Below are positions 16,203 through 25,578 of a DNA stretch of 33,601 bases, one piece after another. The DNA is taken from positions 1 through 33,601 of the forward strand of contig JAESRB010000061.1 in NCBI GenBank assembly GCA_016764855.1, given 5' to 3'. A model generated the notes under the pieces. The model saw nothing but the letters and a program-made list of their open reading frames with translations. It made no database searches and was not told where the DNA came from. Position 1 is the stretch's first letter; every line of letters starts with the position of its first letter. The DNA comes from Emcibacter sp. (GTDB taxonomy: Bacteria > Pseudomonadota > Alphaproteobacteria > Sphingomonadales > Emcibacteraceae). Made by a program: the position numbers and the translations under genes.

Positions 16203-18764
16203 ATGAGTGACGATAAAGACACAAAAAAATCATTGTCGATATCAGGCAGGAAAACCCTGCAATTGAAGCCATCGATTGCGCCCGCTTCTGCCTCGCGCGG
16301 GGCAGGCAATGTGGTTGTGCAGCGTAAAAAGAAGCTGATTCTAAAGCCTGGAGAAGAGGTCGCCGCTGCGGCGCCGTCCCCAGCTCCTGTGGCTGCACCT
16401 GTAGCTGCTTCTGTAGCTCCGAGAAAGAAAGTCTTGTCAAACGCGCGGCCTTCCATGAAGCCTAGAAGCTCTGGCCGTCAATTGACGGAAAATGAATTGA
16501 AAGCCCGTGCAAAGGCGTTGGAGCTGGCTAAAATTGAAACCGCCAAACGTGCCGTAGTAGAGGTAGAAGCCGCGAAAAGGCGTGCCGTAGAAGAAGCTGC
16601 GCGTTCTGATGCTGATAAAGTGCAAGCGGAAAAAGAGGTAAAAGATGCCAAGAAAGCGGCCCGAGATGACGCTAAATTCAAGGCTGATATTGAAGTTAAG
16701 AAAAAAGTAGAAGACGAATTAAAAGCCAAGGCTGAAAAAGAAGAAAAAGAACAGAAGCGTACGGATAAAAGCAAGAAAAAGCCGGCCGTTATGAAAAAAC
16801 CGCTGCCCGCTGCGAATGCTGCAGAGGAAAAACGGCCTGCGGCAAAACCTTCCCGAGGCCGGGGAGAGCCAGCACGCCGTACAGGACGATTAACCGTCAC
16901 GCAGGCTTTGTCTGGTGGTGGACGGGAACGTCAACGCAGCTTCGCCGCCTTGAAACGGGCGCGGGCCAAAGAAAAACGTAAAGGCGGACAAGGTCTGCAG
17001 CAAAAGATTTTCCGTGAAGTTATTATTCCAGACATGATTACGGTGGCGGAACTCTCCAACCGGATGACGGAAAAAACCGTTGATGTGATTCGGGCGCTTA
17101 TGAAAATGGACGTCATGGCTACTGCGGGACAGGAAATCGATCAGGATACAGCGGAACTGATCGTTGAAGAATTTGGCCATAAAGTAAGACGGGTCAGCGC
17201 GGCTGATGTGGAAATTGATCTTTCCGGTCCCGATGATGTGGAAGCGGATATGGTCTCACGGGCACCGGTTGTGACGGTCATGGGACATGTGGATCATGGT
17301 AAAACATCCGTGCTTGATGCTTACCGTAAATCTACTGTCGTTGCCGGCGAAGCCGGGGGTATTACGCAGCATATCGGTGCTTATCAGGTTCGTATGAAGG
17401 GCGGGGATAAAGTTACTTTCCTCGATACGCCGGGACATGCGGCTTTTTCCGCCATGCGGTCACGTGGGGCAAGCGCAACGGATATCGTGATTCTTGTGGT
17501 CGCGGCCGATGACGGGATCATGCCACAAACTATTGAGGCCATCAGCCACGCCAAAGCGGCGGAAGTGCCGATCATTGTTGCTATCAACAAGATGGATAAA
17601 GCTGGCGCTAACCCAGACAAGATTCGTCAGGATTTGTTGCAGCATGAAGTCTTTGTGGAAAGTATGGGCGGTGAAGTGCTGGATGTGGAAATATCCGCTT
17701 TAAAAGGTACTAACCTAGATAAGCTGGCAGAAGCCATACAGTTGCAGGCGGAATTGCTTGACATGAGAGTCAGTGAGAAACGCAATGCGAACGGTATTGT
17801 TGTGGAAGCGCGTCTTGACAAGGGACAGGGCTCCGTGGCGACGATTCTGGTTCAGCGTGGCACGTTGAGAGTTGGTGATATTTTTGTCTGTGGTAATGAA
17901 TGGGGCCGGATTCGGGCCTTGCTGAATGACAAAAGCCGTAATGTGAAAAAAGCTGGCCCGTCAGTTCCTGTGGAAATTTTGGGTCTGAACGGTATGCCAA
18001 GGTCTGGTGACAGCTTTATAGTGGTAGATACGGAAGCGAAAGCCCGTGAAGTCTCCGAATTCCGTAAGAATCGGGAAAGGCTGGAAAAAGAAGCCGCACC
18101 AAAAGCAACGTTGGAAGCCATGTTTGAGAAATTGAGCAGTAAACAGGCAGAGATCGTACCATTGGTGATCAAGTCGGATGTGCAGGGTTCCGCTGAAGCG
18201 ATTACGGGGGCTTTGGAGGCTATGAATACCGATGAAGTTCAGGCAAAAATTCTACATTCTGCGGTTGGCGGAATTTCAGAATCCGATGTGACACTGGCGA
18301 TTGCCTCTGGCGCACCGATTTTGGGCTTCAATGTACGGGCTAGCCGGAAGGCTGCGGCTCTTGCTCATCAAGAAGGTGTGGAAATCCGGTATTATTCTGT
18401 GATTTACGACCTTGTGGATGATATCAAGGTGGTTATGTCTGGTAAGTTGGCTCCTGAACTGCGGGAAACAATACTGGGATCAGCCGAAGTTCTCGATATC
18501 TTCTCTGCGGGTAAAACCGGTAAAGCAGCCGGTTGTCTGGTTCTTGATGGTGTCATGCGCAAAGGGGCTAAGGCTCGTCTGCTCAGAGATGATGTTGTGA
18601 TCTTTGAAGGGGATCTTGGTTCACTTCGTCGCTTTAAGGATGATGTATCAGAGGTCATATCCGGTACGGAATGCGGTATGAATTTTGCCAGCTATAATGA
18701 TCTGAAAAAAGGTGACGTCATTGAGTGTTATGAGGTCGAGGAAATCGAACGGTCTCTAGACTAA
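16203..18764 (+). CDS. infB: Translation initiation factor IF-2
   Basis: GTPase that places fMet-tRNA in the 30S initiation complex and promotes subunit joining. The product is 853 residues. Residues ~1-275 are a low-complexity, Lys/Ala/Glu-rich charged N-terminal region with long predicted coiled coil. The G domain has GHVDHGKT (from G361), DTPGHAAF and NKMDK, followed by domains II-IV with the fMet-tRNA-binding C-terminal part. I chose ATG 16203 ([23 protein letters not shown] about 9 bases upstream) because alphaproteobacterial IF2 proteins begin this way; GTG 16182 would add seven residues. Located 51 bases after the YlxR gene in the same operon. Confidence 0.97.
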   Translation: MSDDKDTKKSLSISGRKTLQLKPSIAPASASRGAGNVVVQRKKKLILKPGEEVAAAAPSPAPVAAPVAASVAPRKKVLSNARPSMKPRSSGRQLTENELKARAKALELAKIETAKRAVVEVEAAKRRAVEEAARSDADKVQAEKEVKDAKKAARDDAKFKADIEVKKKVEDELKAKAEKEEKEQKRTDKSKKKPAVMKKPLPAANAAEEKRPAAKPSRGRGEPARRTGRLTVTQALSGGGRERQRSFAALKRARAKEKRKGGQGLQQKIFREVIIPDMITVAELSNRMTEKTVDVIRALMKMDVMATAGQEIDQDTAELIVEEFGHKVRRVSAADVEIDLSGPDDVEADMVSRAPVVTVMGHVDHGKTSVLDAYRKSTVVAGEAGGITQHIGAYQVRMKGGDKVTFLDTPGHAAFSAMRSRGASATDIVILVVAADDGIMPQTIEAISHAKAAEVPIIVAINKMDKAGANPDKIRQDLLQHEVFVESMGGEVLDVEISALKGTNLDKLAEAIQLQAELLDMRVSEKRNANGIVVEARLDKGQGSVATILVQRGTLRVGDIFVCGNEWGRIRALLNDKSRNVKKAGPSVPVEILGLNGMPRSGDSFIVVDTEAKAREVSEFRKNRERLEKEAAPKATLEAMFEKLSSKQAEIVPLVIKSDVQGSAEAITGALEAMNTDEVQAKILHSAVGGISESDVTLAIASGAPILGFNVRASRKAAALAHQEGVEIRYYSVIYDLVDDIKVVMSGKLAPELRETILGSAEVLDIFSAGKTGKAAGCLVLDGVMRKGAKARLLRDDVVIFEGDLGSLRRFKDDVSEVISGTECGMNFASYNDLKKGDVIECYEVEEIERSLD

Positions 18765-18820
18765 ATCTGTAACAGCTTCTGAGCTTTCAAGATATGAAGC
18801 CTGATTTTAAGGATACGTGT

Positions 18821-19246
18821 ATGTCCAAGTCACAATATGATGACCCAAATGAGAATAGTGGTCCCAGCCACCGACTGCTTAGGGTGGGGGAGAATATCCG
18901 CCACGCATTGTCGGAAGTGTTTGCCCGCGGTGAAATTCGTGACCCTGCACTTGATGGGGTTTCTATAACCGTTACCGAAGTTCGCTGTAGTCCGGACCTG
19001 CGCAATGCGACGATTTTCGTGATGCCTCTTGGCGGTGCGAATGAAAAGGATGTGGTTAAGGGCTTGAACCGGTGCAATAAATATATTCGGGGCCAACTAT
19101 CTCGCTTGGTCAGTATGAAGTATCTGCCGAAATTGAAATTTACCAGCGACGGTAGCTTTGGTGAGGCAGACCATATTGAGAAATTATTGAGCAGCGCCCA
19201 TGTAGCACAGGATTTGACCAAAAATTCTGATGAGCCGGAAGATTAA
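18821..19246 (+). CDS. rbfA: 30S ribosome-binding factor RbfA
   Basis: Small KH-fold factor that binds immature 30S subunits near the 5' helix of 16S rRNA. The core shows RLLRVGENIRHALSEVFARGEIRDP at residues ~18-42, SITVTEVRCSPDLRNATIFV, and the KYIRGQLSRLVSMKYLPKLKF segment, all typical. I chose ATG 18821 (141 residues) because AAGGA lies 7 bases upstream; ATG 18794 has no SD and would add nine residues. The gene ends 3 bases before truB. Confidence 0.94.
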   Translation: MSKSQYDDPNENSGPSHRLLRVGENIRHALSEVFARGEIRDPALDGVSITVTEVRCSPDLRNATIFVMPLGGANEKDVVKGLNRCNKYIRGQLSRLVSMKYLPKLKFTSDGSFGEADHIEKLLSSAHVAQDLTKNSDEPED

Positions 19247-19249
19247 CCT

Positions 19250-20158
19250 TTGGCTCGTAAGCGTAAAGGGATCAAGCTGGACGGCTGGCTGGCCATAGAC
19301 AAACCACTGGGAATGACTTCCACGCAGGTTGTGGGTAAATGCCGCTGGTTGACCAAAGCCCAGAAAGTCGGCCACGGTGGCACATTGGACCCACTTGCCA
19401 CGGGTATTCTGCCCATCGCTTTTGGCGAGGCGACCAAAACCATCCCTTTCATCGTAGATGCCCGGAAAACCTATGAGTTTACGGTTACTTTCGGTGAGGC
19501 GCGGGCCACGGATGATGCGGAGGGCGAGGTTACCGCCACCAGCGATATTCGGCCAGAAGAAGAACAGATCCGGGCCGCTCTGCCGGCATTCATTGGTCAC
19601 ATCACACAGATTCCGCCGATTTATAGCGCTCTGAAAATTGAGGGGCGGCGGGCCTATGATCTTGCGCGTGCCGGTGAAGAAGTAGTGATGAAATCCCGGG
19701 AAGTTGATGTTTTTGCACTGGAACTATTATCTTGTGACGGACAGTCTGCGACGCTGCGTGTAGACTGTGGCAAAGGGACTTACGTCCGCTCTCTGGCGAG
19801 GGATTTAGCAGAAAAATTGAACACTGTGGGATATGTTTCCTATCTTCGGCGAACACGGGTCGGGGCTTTTGATTTGAATGCGTCGATTTCGCTGGAAAAG
19901 TTAGAGGATATGGGCCATAGTGCGCCGCCTGAAGAGTGGATTCTTCCTGTGGTGACCGTGCTGGACGACATCTTGGCATTGGCCGTTACGGAAGAGGAGG
20001 CAAAGCTTCTGTCTCATGGACAAAGACTTGCAACTTCAGAGCCCCTTGTACCGGGGACCATCAGGGTGATGACGGGTGACCGTATTGTCGCGTTATGTGA
20101 CGTTGAAATCACCCCGGAAGGCGCAGTGCTTAAGCCGGTACGGGTGTTTAATATTTAA
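19250..20158 (+). CDS. truB: tRNA pseudouridine(55) synthase
   Basis: Makes pseudouridine 55 in the T-loop of tRNAs. The 302-residue protein begins [14 protein letters not shown] and has the catalytic aspartate D47 in [14 protein letters not shown], the [20 protein letters not shown] segment, and the conserved YVRSLARDL motif near residue 178. The C-terminal PUA-like end is present. The start codon is TTG at 19250, three bases after the rbfA stop, with GGAAG in the end of rbfA as likely SD, so it is translationally coupled. An ATG start is available only at codon 19, inside the conserved core. Confidence 0.95.
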   Translation: MARKRKGIKLDGWLAIDKPLGMTSTQVVGKCRWLTKAQKVGHGGTLDPLATGILPIAFGEATKTIPFIVDARKTYEFTVTFGEARATDDAEGEVTATSDIRPEEEQIRAALPAFIGHITQIPPIYSALKIEGRRAYDLARAGEEVVMKSREVDVFALELLSCDGQSATLRVDCGKGTYVRSLARDLAEKLNTVGYVSYLRRTRVGAFDLNASISLEKLEDMGHSAPPEEWILPVVTVLDDILALAVTEEEAKLLSHGQRLATSEPLVPGTIRVMTGDRIVALCDVEITPEGAVLKPVRVFNI

Positions 20159-20180
20159 TTTTTTAAAAAAGGAGTATATG

Positions 20181-20450
20181 ATGTCGATTACAGCGGAAAA
20201 GAAACAGGAACTGATTAAAGATTTTGCCACGACTGATGGCGATACAGGTTCCCCGGAAGTACAGGTAGCAATTTTGACAACAAGAATTGTTAACCTGACA
20301 GAACACTTCAAAGATCATAAAAAAGATAACCACTCACGTCGCGGTCTGCTGATGCTTGTTAATAAACGTCGCAGCCTGTTGAGTTATTTGAAATCAAAAG
20401 ACGTCACACGCTATCAGAAATTGATCAAGCGTCTTGGCCTGCGTAAGTAA
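20181..20450 (+). CDS. rpsO: 30S ribosomal protein S15
   Basis: An 89-residue protein identical in layout to bacterial S15: [15 protein letters not shown], then [36 protein letters not shown] and the final [13 protein letters not shown]15 binds the central domain of 16S rRNA. The strong SD AAAAAAGGAG is 6 bases before ATG 20181; the ATG at 20178 is too close. A longer in-frame extension back into truB can be ignored. Confidence 0.98.
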   Translation: MSITAEKKQELIKDFATTDGDTGSPEVQVAILTTRIVNLTEHFKDHKKDNHSRRGLLMLVNKRRSLLSYLKSKDVTRYQKLIKRLGLRK

Positions 20451-20461
20451 TACGCGTTAAT

Positions 20462-20594
20462 ATGTTATGTGTAAGCAATATGTGCAAGTATAACATGCGT
20501 AAGTAACAGCAGGATTTATGTATGGCCATAGGGGGCATACACAAAGGTTTTCGATCTTCTCTGGCTGGGGATGGGCCTCAGTCAGAGATCGAAA
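20462..20594 (+). promoter_or_regulatory. Stem-loop array in the rpsO-pnp spacer (pnp leader)
   Basis: Three inverted repeats lie in the 166-base spacer. ATGTTAT/ATAACAT occupies 20462-20496 and TGTATG/CATACA 20519-20541. The largest is TTTCGATCT/AGATCGAAA plus CTGGCTG/CAGTCAG at 20549-20594 (16 pairs, one G-T, a 3-base bulge, 11-base loop). None is followed by a T-run. The large one sits 22 bases before the pnp start and resembles, by position and form, the RNase III-cleaved leader hairpin through which E. coli PNPase represses itself. That role here is an inference. Confidence 0.65.
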
Positions 20595-20616
20595 TCCATA
20601 GGTTAAGGTAAGATAT

Positions 20617-22743
20617 ATGTTTGAAATACATAGAAAAGAAATTAATTGGGGTGGCCGGACATTAGTTCTAGAAACCGGTCAAATCGCGCGTCAGGCAAAT
20701 GGCGCTGTTATGGTCACTTACGGTGAGACATCATGTCTGACAGCGGTAACAGCCGCGAAGACAGCAAAAGAAGGAATCGACTTTTTCCCTCTCACCGTGA
20801 ATTATCAAGAACGTGCTTATTCCGCCGGTAAAATACCAGGCGGTTTTTTTAAGCGCGAAGGTCGCCCCGGCGAAGCAGAAACATTGACTTGTCGTTTGAT
20901 CGATCGGCCAATTCGTCCTCTGTTCGTTAAAGGCTTCAAAAATGAAACTCAGGTCGTCAGCACAGTGATGTCTCATGATCTGGAAAATAACCCTGACATT
21001 ACTGCATTGATCGGAACAAGTGCCGCATTGACCATTTCCGGTCTGCCGTTCATGGGCCCTATCGGTGCCGCACGTGTGGGTTATATCGATGGCGAATACA
21101 TCCTGAACCCAACTTATGAACAGCTGGAAACATCGGATCTTGACCTGGTTGTTGCCGGAACAAGAGATGCGGTCTTGATGGTGGAATCAGAAGCCAATGA
21201 GCTTTCTGAGAAAATTATGCTGGGTGCGGTTATGTTCGGTCACGAACAGATGCAAGTTGTTATTGATGTTATTATCGAACTTGCCGAATTGGCCGCCAAA
21301 GAGCCAATGATACTACCAGAACCAGAAGATCATTCTGCTCTGGCTGCGAAAGTTGCAACTCTTGCAGAAGCAGACCTTCGTGCCGCTTACAGCGAAATCG
21401 TGAAACAGGTTCGTTCCACACAGCTTAGCGCTATCAAGGACCGGGTAATTGCGGAACTGACCGAAGCTGACGAGAATGTGAAATCCGGCGTTGTTGCCGA
21501 TCTGTTGAAAAACTTGGAAAAGACCATCGTTCGCGGTGATATCATTAAAACCAAGAAACGCATTGACGGACGTGACCTGGATACAGTTCGTGCCATTGAA
21601 TCCAGCGTGAATATCCTACCCCGGACCCATGGTTCGGCGTTGTTTACACGTGGTGAAACACAGGCAACTGTTGTGACAACATTGGGTACCGGTGATGATG
21701 AGCAGTTCATTGATGCTTTGACTGGGACTTATAAAGAACGCTTCATGCTGCATTATAACTTCCCACCCTATTCCGTTGGTGAAGTTGGTCGTATGATGGG
21801 AACAAGCCGTCGGGAAACCGGACATGGTAAATTGGCATGGCGTGCGTTACGTGCGGTTCTGCCGGATCATGACGAATTCCCTTACACCATTCGTGTTGTG
21901 TCCGAGATTACAGAATCAAACGGTTCTTCTTCTATGGCGTCTGTTTGTGGTGGCTCATTGTCTCTTATGGATGCGGGTGTTCCATTGAAGCGTCCGGTTT
22001 CCGGTATCGCCATGGGCCTGATCAAAGAGGGTGATGATTATGCGGTTCTGTCCGACATTTTGGGTGATGAAGATCATCTTGGTGATATGGACTTTAAAGT
22101 AGCAGGAACATCCGAAGGTATTACATCGCTTCAGATGGATATCAGGATTACTGGCATTACCAAGGATATCATGGAAATTGCCTTGAAACAGGCTTCAGAA
22201 GGTCGCGCTTTTATTCTGGAAGAGATGAATAAAGCTTTGGCTACTGGTCGTGAAGAAATGAGCGATCATGCGCCGCGTATCGAAACCATTCAGATCAACC
22301 GCGAAAAAATCCGTGAAGTGATCGGAACTGGTGGTAAAGTGATCCGGGAAATCTGTGAAGTGACTGGTGCTAAGGTTGATATTGAAGACGACGGAACCAT
22401 CAAGGTTTCCTCTTCTGATCTGTCTGCCATTGAAGCCGCGCTTAAATGGATCGAAGGTATTGTTGCTGAGCCAGAAGTTGGTAAGATTTACGAAGGTAAA
22501 GTGGTCAAAACTGTTGATTTCGGTGCGTTTGTTAATTTCCTTGGTAGCCGTGATGGTCTGGTTCATATCAGTGAACTGGAAAACCATCGGGTTAAACAAG
22601 TTACGGACGTCTTGAGTGAAGGAGATATTATCAAGGTTAAAGTTCTGGCTGTTGATGATCGGGGTAAGGTTCGTTTGAGCCGCCGTGCGGTAGATCAGGA
22701 AACTGGTGAAGATATTCAGGACAAGCAGGGCGAAGAGGAATAA
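20617..22743 (+). CDS. pnp: Polyribonucleotide nucleotidyltransferase (PNPase)
   Basis: Phosphorolytic 3'-5' exoribonuclease of the RNA degradosome. The 708-residue protein carries two RNase PH domains ([21 protein letters not shown] in the first; [15 protein letters not shown], then [17 protein letters not shown] in the second, with the catalytic DMDFKVAGT region near residue 490), a KH domain with [12 protein letters not shown] near 568, and an S1 domain ([20 protein letters not shown]) near 623-690. The length is normal for the family. SD AAGGTAAG is 6 bases before the ATG. Likely transcribed both with rpsO and after processing in the spacer. Confidence 0.98.
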   Translation: MFEIHRKEINWGGRTLVLETGQIARQANGAVMVTYGETSCLTAVTAAKTAKEGIDFFPLTVNYQERAYSAGKIPGGFFKREGRPGEAETLTCRLIDRPIRPLFVKGFKNETQVVSTVMSHDLENNPDITALIGTSAALTISGLPFMGPIGAARVGYIDGEYILNPTYEQLETSDLDLVVAGTRDAVLMVESEANELSEKIMLGAVMFGHEQMQVVIDVIIELAELAAKEPMILPEPEDHSALAAKVATLAEADLRAAYSEIVKQVRSTQLSAIKDRVIAELTEADENVKSGVVADLLKNLEKTIVRGDIIKTKKRIDGRDLDTVRAIESSVNILPRTHGSALFTRGETQATVVTTLGTGDDEQFIDALTGTYKERFMLHYNFPPYSVGEVGRMMGTSRRETGHGKLAWRALRAVLPDHDEFPYTIRVVSEITESNGSSSMASVCGGSLSLMDAGVPLKRPVSGIAMGLIKEGDDYAVLSDILGDEDHLGDMDFKVAGTSEGITSLQMDIRITGITKDIMEIALKQASEGRAFILEEMNKALATGREEMSDHAPRIETIQINREKIREVIGTGGKVIREICEVTGAKVDIEDDGTIKVSSSDLSAIEAALKWIEGIVAEPEVGKIYEGKVVKTVDFGAFVNFLGSRDGLVHISELENHRVKQVTDVLSEGDIIKVKVLAVDDRGKVRLSRRAVDQETGEDIQDKQGEEE

Positions 22744-22784
22744 TCTCTTCGTGATCAAATGAGGGACCGGGTGATGGTCATTTC

Positions 22785-22854
22785 TTGTAACGGGCCGTTT
22801 AATCCCTATATAAGAAAGGCACATCCGGTCTTATTTTAGCAGAAGCCGGATGTG
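22785..22854 (+). promoter_or_regulatory. Candidate promoter and inverted repeat before the nitronate monooxygenase gene
   Basis: TTGTAA (22785-22790) and TATATA (22807-22812) with a 16-base spacer form a fair promoter. Just downstream, CACATCCGG (22820-22828) and CCGGATGTG (22846-22854) are a perfect 9-bp inverted repeat with a 17-base gap, with no T-run after it. It could be an operator at the start site or a leader hairpin. Confidence 0.45.
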
Positions 22855-22885
22855 GGTGCGGCAGTTATGTAGGGTATAAGGGCTT

Positions 22886-24283
22886 ATGAGTTTACTTGAA
22901 CCGTTAATGATGTCAGGCAAAGAAGTTCTCCCACTTGTAGAAGGTGGTAAAGGAATTTCTGCGACGAACGGCATGAGTGCCGGCGCTTGGGCAGCCGCTG
23001 GTGGTGTTGGGACTGTTTCATGTGTTAATGCGGACAGTTACGATGATGCTGGAAATATCATTCCACAGATTTATCATGGCAAGACCCGTATAGAACGCCA
23101 TGTAGAGCTTATTGATTATGCCATTGATGGTGGTGTAACTCAGGTTCAGGAAGCCCATGAAATGGCCGGTGGTAATGGTCGTATTCATATCAACGTTCTT
23201 TGGGAAATGGGTGGCGCAGAAGCCATACTTGAAGGCGTTTTGACCAAAGCTAAAGGTCTGGTTCACGGGGTTACCTGCGGTGCAGGCATGCCTTATAAAC
23301 TGAGCGAAATTGCCGCGAAGCACGAAGTTTTTTATCATCCGATTATTTCTTCAGCTCGTGCATTCGGGATTCTCTGGAAACGGGCTTATAAGAAATACGG
23401 TAATTGGCTGGGCAGTGTGGTTTACGAAGACCCGTGGCTGGCTGGTGGCCATAATGGTTTGACCAACGCGGAAGACCCTCGCGAACCACAAGATCCTTAT
23501 CCCCGTGTTGCGGAGCTTCGGACGATGATGAATAAATTCGGCTTGAACCATGTGCCGATCATCATGGCTGGGGGAGTCTGGTATCTTCGGGATTGGAAGA
23601 ATTGGCTTAATAATCCTGAAATTGGCCCAGTGGCTTTTCAATATGGAACGCGGCCTTTGCTGACTCAAGAAAGCCCAATTCCACAAATTTGGAAAGATGC
23701 CCTGACCAAGCTGTCCGAAGGTGATATTCTATTACACCGTTTCAGCCCAACGGGTTTTTACTCTTCTGCGGTTCGTAATAAATTTTTACGTAGTCTTGAG
23801 AGCCGTTCCGGCCGCCAAGTTGCCTTTCAGTCGAAACAATCCGAAGAGTTTTCCGTTCAGATTCAGGCGGGGAAGAAGAAATATTACGTTCACCCCGAGG
23901 ATAAGCCCAAGGCCGACAGCTGGATTGCTGATGGTTATTGTGAGGCTATGAAAACACCGGATGACACATTGGTGTTTGCCACGGTGGCGGAATGTAAAGA
24001 AATTCGTCAGGATCAAAAGGATTGCATGGGCTGTCTGAGCCAATGTAAATTTTCCAACTGGTCGCAAAATGCGGACAAGAATTATTCCACAGGACGCGGG
24101 GCAGACCCGCGCAGTTTCTGTATTCAGAAAACGCTGATGGATATTTCCCATGGTGGCCCTCTTGAAAATAATCTGATGTTTGCGGGTCATGCGGCGTTTA
24201 ATTTGGGCCAGGACCCTTTCTTCAGTAATGGGTTTGTTCCGACGGTAAAGGAATTGGTTGACCGTATTCTCATCGGGGATTAG
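22886..24283 (+). CDS. Nitronate monooxygenase-like flavoprotein with C-terminal cysteine cluster
   Basis: A 465-residue member of the nitronate monooxygenase / 2-nitropropane dioxygenase-like superfamily (FMN-binding TIM barrel). The barrel is seen in KGISATNGMSAGAWAAAGG at the start, VHGVTCGAGMPYKLSEIA in the middle and VPIIMAGGVWYLRDW with QYGTRPLLTQES, which form the FMN phosphate site. The C-terminal 100 residues are unlike classic short nitronate monooxygenases: they hold C380-x2-C383-x3-C387 (CMGCLSQCKFSNW) and C412, a spacing that could bind an Fe-S cluster. The substrate is unknown. SD AAGGGC lies just before the ATG. The gene stands alone upstream of irr. Confidence 0.85.
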   Translation: MSLLEPLMMSGKEVLPLVEGGKGISATNGMSAGAWAAAGGVGTVSCVNADSYDDAGNIIPQIYHGKTRIERHVELIDYAIDGGVTQVQEAHEMAGGNGRIHINVLWEMGGAEAILEGVLTKAKGLVHGVTCGAGMPYKLSEIAAKHEVFYHPIISSARAFGILWKRAYKKYGNWLGSVVYEDPWLAGGHNGLTNAEDPREPQDPYPRVAELRTMMNKFGLNHVPIIMAGGVWYLRDWKNWLNNPEIGPVAFQYGTRPLLTQESPIPQIWKDALTKLSEGDILLHRFSPTGFYSSAVRNKFLRSLESRSGRQVAFQSKQSEEFSVQIQAGKKKYYVHPEDKPKADSWIADGYCEAMKTPDDTLVFATVAECKEIRQDQKDCMGCLSQCKFSNWSQNADKNYSTGRGADPRSFCIQKTLMDISHGGPLENNLMFAGHAAFNLGQDPFFSNGFVPTVKELVDRILIGD

Positions 24284-24393
24284 GGGAAATTAATCGGACT
24301 GTAACTATAGTCCCATATTCTTTATGTTATTTATTATCTTATGAAAGTAAGTTACCATAACACTGGATAACTTGGGGGAGAGGATATGAGAAT

Positions 24394-24822
24394 ATGCTGG
24401 ATAAAGTAAAAAAAAGACCATTTTCTTCCGTCATAAAAAAATTACGGCAGGTAGAATTACGCCCTACCCGTCAGAGGATGGCGTTGGCGAAACTGCTGTT
24501 CGACGGGCCGAATCGTCATGTGACCGCAGAAATGCTCCATGAGGAAGTGCAGCAGGCGAATATCAATGTTTCGCTTGCGACGGTTTATAACAGTTTACAT
24601 CAATTCACCAGTGCGGGTTTGTTGAGAGAAGTGGTCGTGGATTCCGGCCGAACCTATTTTGACACCAATACGACGGATCATCATCATTATTTTATGGAAA
24701 AAGAAGGCTGTCTGAAAGATATTCCCGAAGGGGAAATTAATTTTGACATGTTGCCTACTGCCCCAGAGGGGAAGAAATTTTCCCGTGTTGAGGTGATCAT
24801 TCATGTGGCTGAGGATAATTAA
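24394..24822 (+). CDS. irr: Irr-type iron-responsive transcriptional regulator (Fur family)
   Basis: A 142-residue Fur-fold regulator. The N-terminal winged helix shows LRPTRQRMALAKLLF and LATVYNSLHQFTSAGLL. The HHH motif at residues 96-98 (TTDHHHYF) and following short acidic segment (GCLKDIPEGEINFD) match Irr, the haem-status sensor of alphaproteobacteria, rather than Fur or Zur; there is no CxxC zinc site near the C-terminus. The Cys-Pro haem motif of Bradyrhizobium Irr is absent, as in many Irr proteins. It should repress or activate iron, haem and Fe-S genes in response to haem. Its targets cannot be read from this window. Confidence 0.9.
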   Translation: MLDKVKKRPFSSVIKKLRQVELRPTRQRMALAKLLFDGPNRHVTAEMLHEEVQQANINVSLATVYNSLHQFTSAGLLREVVVDSGRTYFDTNTTDHHHYFMEKEGCLKDIPEGEINFDMLPTAPEGKKFSRVEVIIHVAEDN

Positions 24823-24918
24823 AACAGAAAAATTCTGGCCACGCCCTCATTAAGATACTGGTTAAACGCTGACTATGAGACGAACTGACGGCTCTGGCTG
24901 AAATTTGATCCGGGCAGT

Positions 24919-25431
24919 TTAATCCAGAATTTCGCCTTCCAACGTACCCCAGAAATCGGGCTGTTCCAGCCACCCTTTAAAACCATTGACGTCCAGCTCA
25001 CACCAGCCCTTTTCGCAGCGATGGATTTTACCAATCACACCAGCCTCCGCGATAACGGCTGTTGGTTGATCGCTGTCTGGCCCCTTTAAGAGGGCTTGTT
25101 GTTCGGCAATGATCAATGCGGTCCGCTTGCTGGATAGTAACGGACCCCAAATCCAGCCACTGGCCCCTTCCGAATCAACTATTTTACGCCAGTTCTTATA
25201 TTCTGCGATTACTTTGACCGGCAGGCCAGATTTTTTAAAGACCCAGATTATAGGATATTTTCCATTTGGTCCGGTCCGCACATTGACAGTATTTTTGGCA
25301 AGTGAGACGTATCTTGGGACCAGATAGCCGCTTTTCCCCACGGTTGTTTTTTCCTTGGCCACTGCGGGAAAATACGCCAACCCCATGATCAGGAAGCTGA
25401 AGGTTACAAATATGATGCGCCAGATGGCCAT
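24919..25431 (-). CDS. Secreted protein with two bacterial SH3-like domains
   Basis: A 170-residue exported protein. Residues 1-25 form a signal peptide (hydrophobic core IIFVTFSFLIMGLAYF, cleavage after AVA). Two SH3b-like units follow: the first at ~42-95 with VNVRTGPNGKYPIIWVF and GWIWGPLLS, the second at ~105-162 with CEKGWCELDVNGFKGWLEQ, whose two cysteines may form a disulfide. Such SH3_4/YgiM-like proteins are thought to bind cell-wall material in the periplasm, but the function is unknown. It is divergent from the hydroxyacid dehydrogenase gene with a 147-base shared control region. Confidence 0.85.
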   Translation of the reverse strand: MAIWRIIFVTFSFLIMGLAYFPAVAKEKTTVGKSGYLVPRYVSLAKNTVNVRTGPNGKYPIIWVFKKSGLPVKVIAEYKNWRKIVDSEGASGWIWGPLLSSKRTALIIAEQQALLKGPDSDQPTAVIAEAGVIGKIHRCEKGWCELDVNGFKGWLEQPDFWGTLEGEILD

Positions 25432-25578
25432 GGGATTGTTTCTCCGGGGTAGACGAATGGCTGTTTATTGATCGAGATGTTTGAATCTGTTGGTGACATC
25501 TGCTAGACATGATAATGAAAGAGGGAGCGACCTCAAGCCTTTTTATATGTTTAACGATAATAAAAACCGGAGTTTTGA

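Noticed and set aside
22195-22824. 209-codon minus-strand frame opposite the end of pnp
   Set aside because: Antisense to the PNPase KH and S1 domains; composition (Asn/Phe/Thr-rich) is that of a reverse-complement shadow.
24325-24362. TGTTAT...ATAACA dyad upstream of irr as an iron-regulatory box
   Set aside because: The arms are 26 bases apart and AT-rich; it does not match an Irr or Fur box well enough.
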